Below are positions 61,431 through 64,000 of a stretch of 64,000 nucleotides of DNA, piece after piece. Both the position numbers and the translations under genes were made by a program. Source of the stretch: Panopea generosa (lineage: Eukaryota > Mollusca > Bivalvia > Adapedonta > Hiatellidae); the NCBI GenBank assembly GCA_029582155.1, contig CM055899.1, forward strand, positions 54,169,353-54,233,352. Direction: 5' to 3'. The notes beneath the pieces are model-generated. The model was not told the origin of the DNA, did no database searches, and worked only from the letters and a program-made list of their open reading frames with translations. How positions within the stretch are numbered: the stretch's first letter is position 1; each line of letters starts with the position of its first letter.

Positions 61431-62354
61431 TTACTGTCAGTACCTGGGAACCGAGGTGGGCCAGTTGACCGATAAATTATGTCCATATTGGTCCATTTAA
61501 GGCGGCAGCAATAAACGCAGCACCACAGGCCAACATTCAGTCCGTCCTAGCGTGCTCGTCGTACCTTTGTCACCGCCCGGTATTTCGTCCAACAACAGCA
61601 AGCATTTTGTCTACACACTTGACAGTTTGGTTCATTTTCGGGGTTGGGGATGCTCAACCTCTCACCTGTTTTTTTTTTTTTTGCCTCAACAACTCCTCAA
61701 CCCTGTAGCTGATGCTATTTGTCTTTGCTGCATGTCGATCAGCCAATATCAAATTGCCAGTCACTAACAGTTCCTTAAACTGTGATGTGAACTTTAATAT
61801 GCAACTGTAGCTGTCTTGGAAATGGAAGGACCCTGTTGATGTTATGCCTCTTCAACAGCTTGTGAAATACTAGGCAATCCTATATTTATAACCCCTAGAC
61901 ATACGGTTGGTAGGAATCTTTAAACGATTTCCGAGCGTCGTACGAACATCAGCCATTACTATTTTTCGATTATCGCCGACAAAAGCAATTGCAGTCAGCT
62001 ATCTTTAAACATTGATGATGATCGTACATTATTTGTACGGTACTCGTCAATCTGTTGTTCAATCAATCGGCAAATAATCGCAAATTTCGGGGTTTTGGTC
62101 GGCAGTGGTTGTCGTTGATCGCAACGTTTTTTTATGGCCAGAAATCGGCAGTCAGTCGTATCTTAAGTGTGACTTGGGCTTAACATTAAATAAAATGTTC
62201 CAAAAGGGCAAAAATGTATTAGTTTTTTTATTCTATAGTTGTAGTTAAGCTTAAATACAAATTAAAAATCACAACAATTGAAGATTAAATGTATTTTGCA
62301 AGAGATAACATTATTTTAGTAGATACCTCTAACACAAAAAATGATGTTCCTATT
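61431..62354. other. GC-richer then AT-rich DNA without recognisable genes
   Basis: 61850-62180 carries CG-containing motifs (ATCAATCGGCAAATAATCGC, GAAATCGGCAGTCAGTCGTA) and ends in TCTTAAGTGTGACTTGGGC. That looks like a transposon end, but I found no inverted partner in the window. Confidence 0.4.
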
Positions 62355-62430
62355 AAAAACTAAATAATATAACATCGATTGTGAAACAAGTTCTTACAAC
62401 TTAGACAAATCCTGCTCGAATATTTTCTGG
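62355..62430 (-). repeat. SINE 3'-end fragment
   Basis: The minus strand reads AACTTGTTTCACAATCGATG, matching the 3' end of the SINE at 32325-32519 (TTGTTTCACAATTGAAG). The tRNA head is not visible. Confidence 0.45.
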
Positions 62431-63530
62431 GTAAAAATAGTATAAACCGTGAAGTAGTTATACAAATATAGCTATGCTAGAAGCAATCAAATCGAATTAA
62501 ATTTAACATTCTGCATTACATAGCTGTTCTCAATATAAACAGACATTAAGGTAGATGCAATGCATGTTGAATTTATCATGTATACGTGACCGTCTTTATC
62601 ATATTGTTTTCCTTTTATATGTAGAACACTGTGATAAAGTAAAATAATAAACACAACGATAGTAGTACAAAATAAATCCAGGGAAGCTGAACGAAATGAT
62701 TGACACAAGTCCTTGGAACGAATTTCGTTATAGAAGAAAACGATAGTGTGTGATTGGTTTTTGGAACGTAGGCAAAACGTGCCGACTATCATTGATATCG
62801 TATCATAATTGGATTACGTATATGCCCTAATCCTTACATTATAAAATACATATATTTGAAGCATTATCTCTTGGTAATTTCGTTTGTTTAATTTGAATTT
62901 GCTTTTATCAGAATTACATATACTTTATTTCCTTCAACGTCATTGAACTGAAACGATCTTGCCTTTAGTCAATAGTATATCAGTCTTGTTAAAAAAGTAA
63001 CCATTATATATAACATATGGAACCAGTATACGCCAACTCGCATGTTTACTGAGCATTTAATAAGCAGTAAAAAAATCCACTCGAATCCGGATGAACCTTA
63101 TAATAAATAACCCTTGCTATTATTTAAAAGAAATCATTTCAAAGAGTAAATTGGATTTGTAAAACGTTCGTGTATCACGTGCAAAGTATTTAGACTCAGA
63201 ATAGATTTATATATATTTCATGAATGCTTAATCAGTGAAATATATCTATCATATATACATTAATAATATAATAAGAGCATCGTTTATATATATGTTCATA
63301 ATGTATTAAAGCGATTGCAATATGTTTCTATGTCTTGAGAACGGACACTCCCGAGTTGGTCCTGTAAATAGCAATGTTGGGAAAGTCACATTTGAACACG
63401 CTGGACAGGCATAGAATTCCCTGCTTATTCATTATGGTTTAATAGACCCGATGGTAGCGTTAAAAATAACGCGATGTGTTATAACATACAATGGAAACTC
63501 AACTGTGTGATAATAATAATAAGGGACATA
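62431..63530. other. AT-rich gap without recognisable features
   Basis: A 101-residue minus-strand frame (62487-62792) shows no motif or splice context and is not called. Confidence 0.45.
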
Positions 63531-63540
63531 GAAATAACGT

Positions 63541-64000
63541 TTATCATTACAAACATATGTCATTAACAGACCGATAAATCATAACCAACATATAGCATTT
63601 ACAGACCGATAAACCATAACTAACATTTGACATTTACAGACCGTTTAATCATAACCTATATATAACATACCGATAAATCAAAACCAACATATAGCATTTA
63701 CAGACCGATAACTCATAACTAACATATGACATTTACAGACCGATAAATCATAACCAACAAATAGCATACCGCTAAATCATAACCAACATACAGCATTTAC
63801 AGAACGATAAATCATAACTAACATATAACATTTACAGACCGATAAATGATAATCAACATATGACATATCTATAAATCATAACCAACATATAGCCTTTTCA
63901 GACCGATAAATCATAACCAACATATAACATTTACAGACTGATAAATCAAAACCAACATATAGCATTTACAGACCGATAAATCATAACCAACAAATAGCAT
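63541..64000 (+). repeat. ~35-bp tandem repeat, runs off the window
   Basis: Unit TTTACAGACCGATAAATCAT plus AACCAACATATAGCA, about 13 units. Some units lack the TTTACAG part (for example near 63665 and 63765), giving shorter ~24-28-bp variants. The array continues past the right edge. Confidence 0.95.

Overview
The window looks like non-genic DNA from a large, AT-rich animal genome. Its mix of elements (a THAP/DDE transposon paired with a YqaJ-type nuclease, a Penelope-like retroelement, several tRNA-headed SINE families, abundant micro- and minisatellites) fits a marine invertebrate, most likely a bivalve mollusc. The 51 kb SINE body resembles bivalve SINEs as I remember them; that taxonomic call is inference. 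I found no intact host gene, no rRNA, no convincing functional tRNA gene and no CRISPR. Nearly all protein similarity visible is decayed mobile-element coding sequence.

Layout. 0-5 kb: plain AT-rich DNA, then two minus-strand exon remnants of a Crypton-like (DUF3504/KCTD1-like) tyrosine recombinase (3.5-4.5 kb). 5.75-8.68 kb: a non-coding DNA transposon bounded by perfect 37-bp terminal inverted repeats. 8.7-17.4 kb: mostly featureless, with a GTAA microsatellite, a hammerhead-like motif, one complete SINE with a 13-bp target duplication (13.86-14.15 kb) and a truncated relative (15.6 kb). 17.4-22.4 kb: the richest part, a degraded ISL2EU/IS4EU-type transposon. On the plus strand it has a THAP exon and DDE transposase; convergent on the minus strand it has a YqaJ-like exonuclease. 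A 237-bp piggyBac-type MITE with TTAA flanks and two or three tRNA-derived insertions are nested within or beside it. 22.8-24.3 kb: a Penelope-like element with an internally deleted reverse transcriptase and a long near-perfect hairpin. 27.0-27.5 kb: the 3' end of a non-LTR retrotransposon. 29.6-30.9 kb: two diverged copies of a ~190-bp sequence flanking a ~70-bp tandem array. 37.0-40.65 kb: a 3.6-kb non-coding element with ~35-bp inverted repeats and a possible TA target duplication. 40.9-42.7 kb: a ~144-bp satellite with about 12-13 units. 45.0-47.0 kb: a 2-kb ACT/ACC trinucleotide tract with higher-order duplication. 47-64 kb: short tandem arrays (52, 15, 27 and 35 bp units), a bivalve-type SINE (51.0-51.3 kb), a second complete copy of the 13.9-kb SINE (55.9 kb), and long stretches with nothing recognisable.

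The pieces do not work together as a pathway. The only functional pairing is the ISL2EU-like transposase with its nuclease, and both carry frameshifts or lost residues. I do not see a convincing undescribed biological system. The best leads are the two sizeable TIR-bounded non-coding elements, whose autonomous partners are not in the window, and the ISL2EU/YqaJ composite with its nested insertions.
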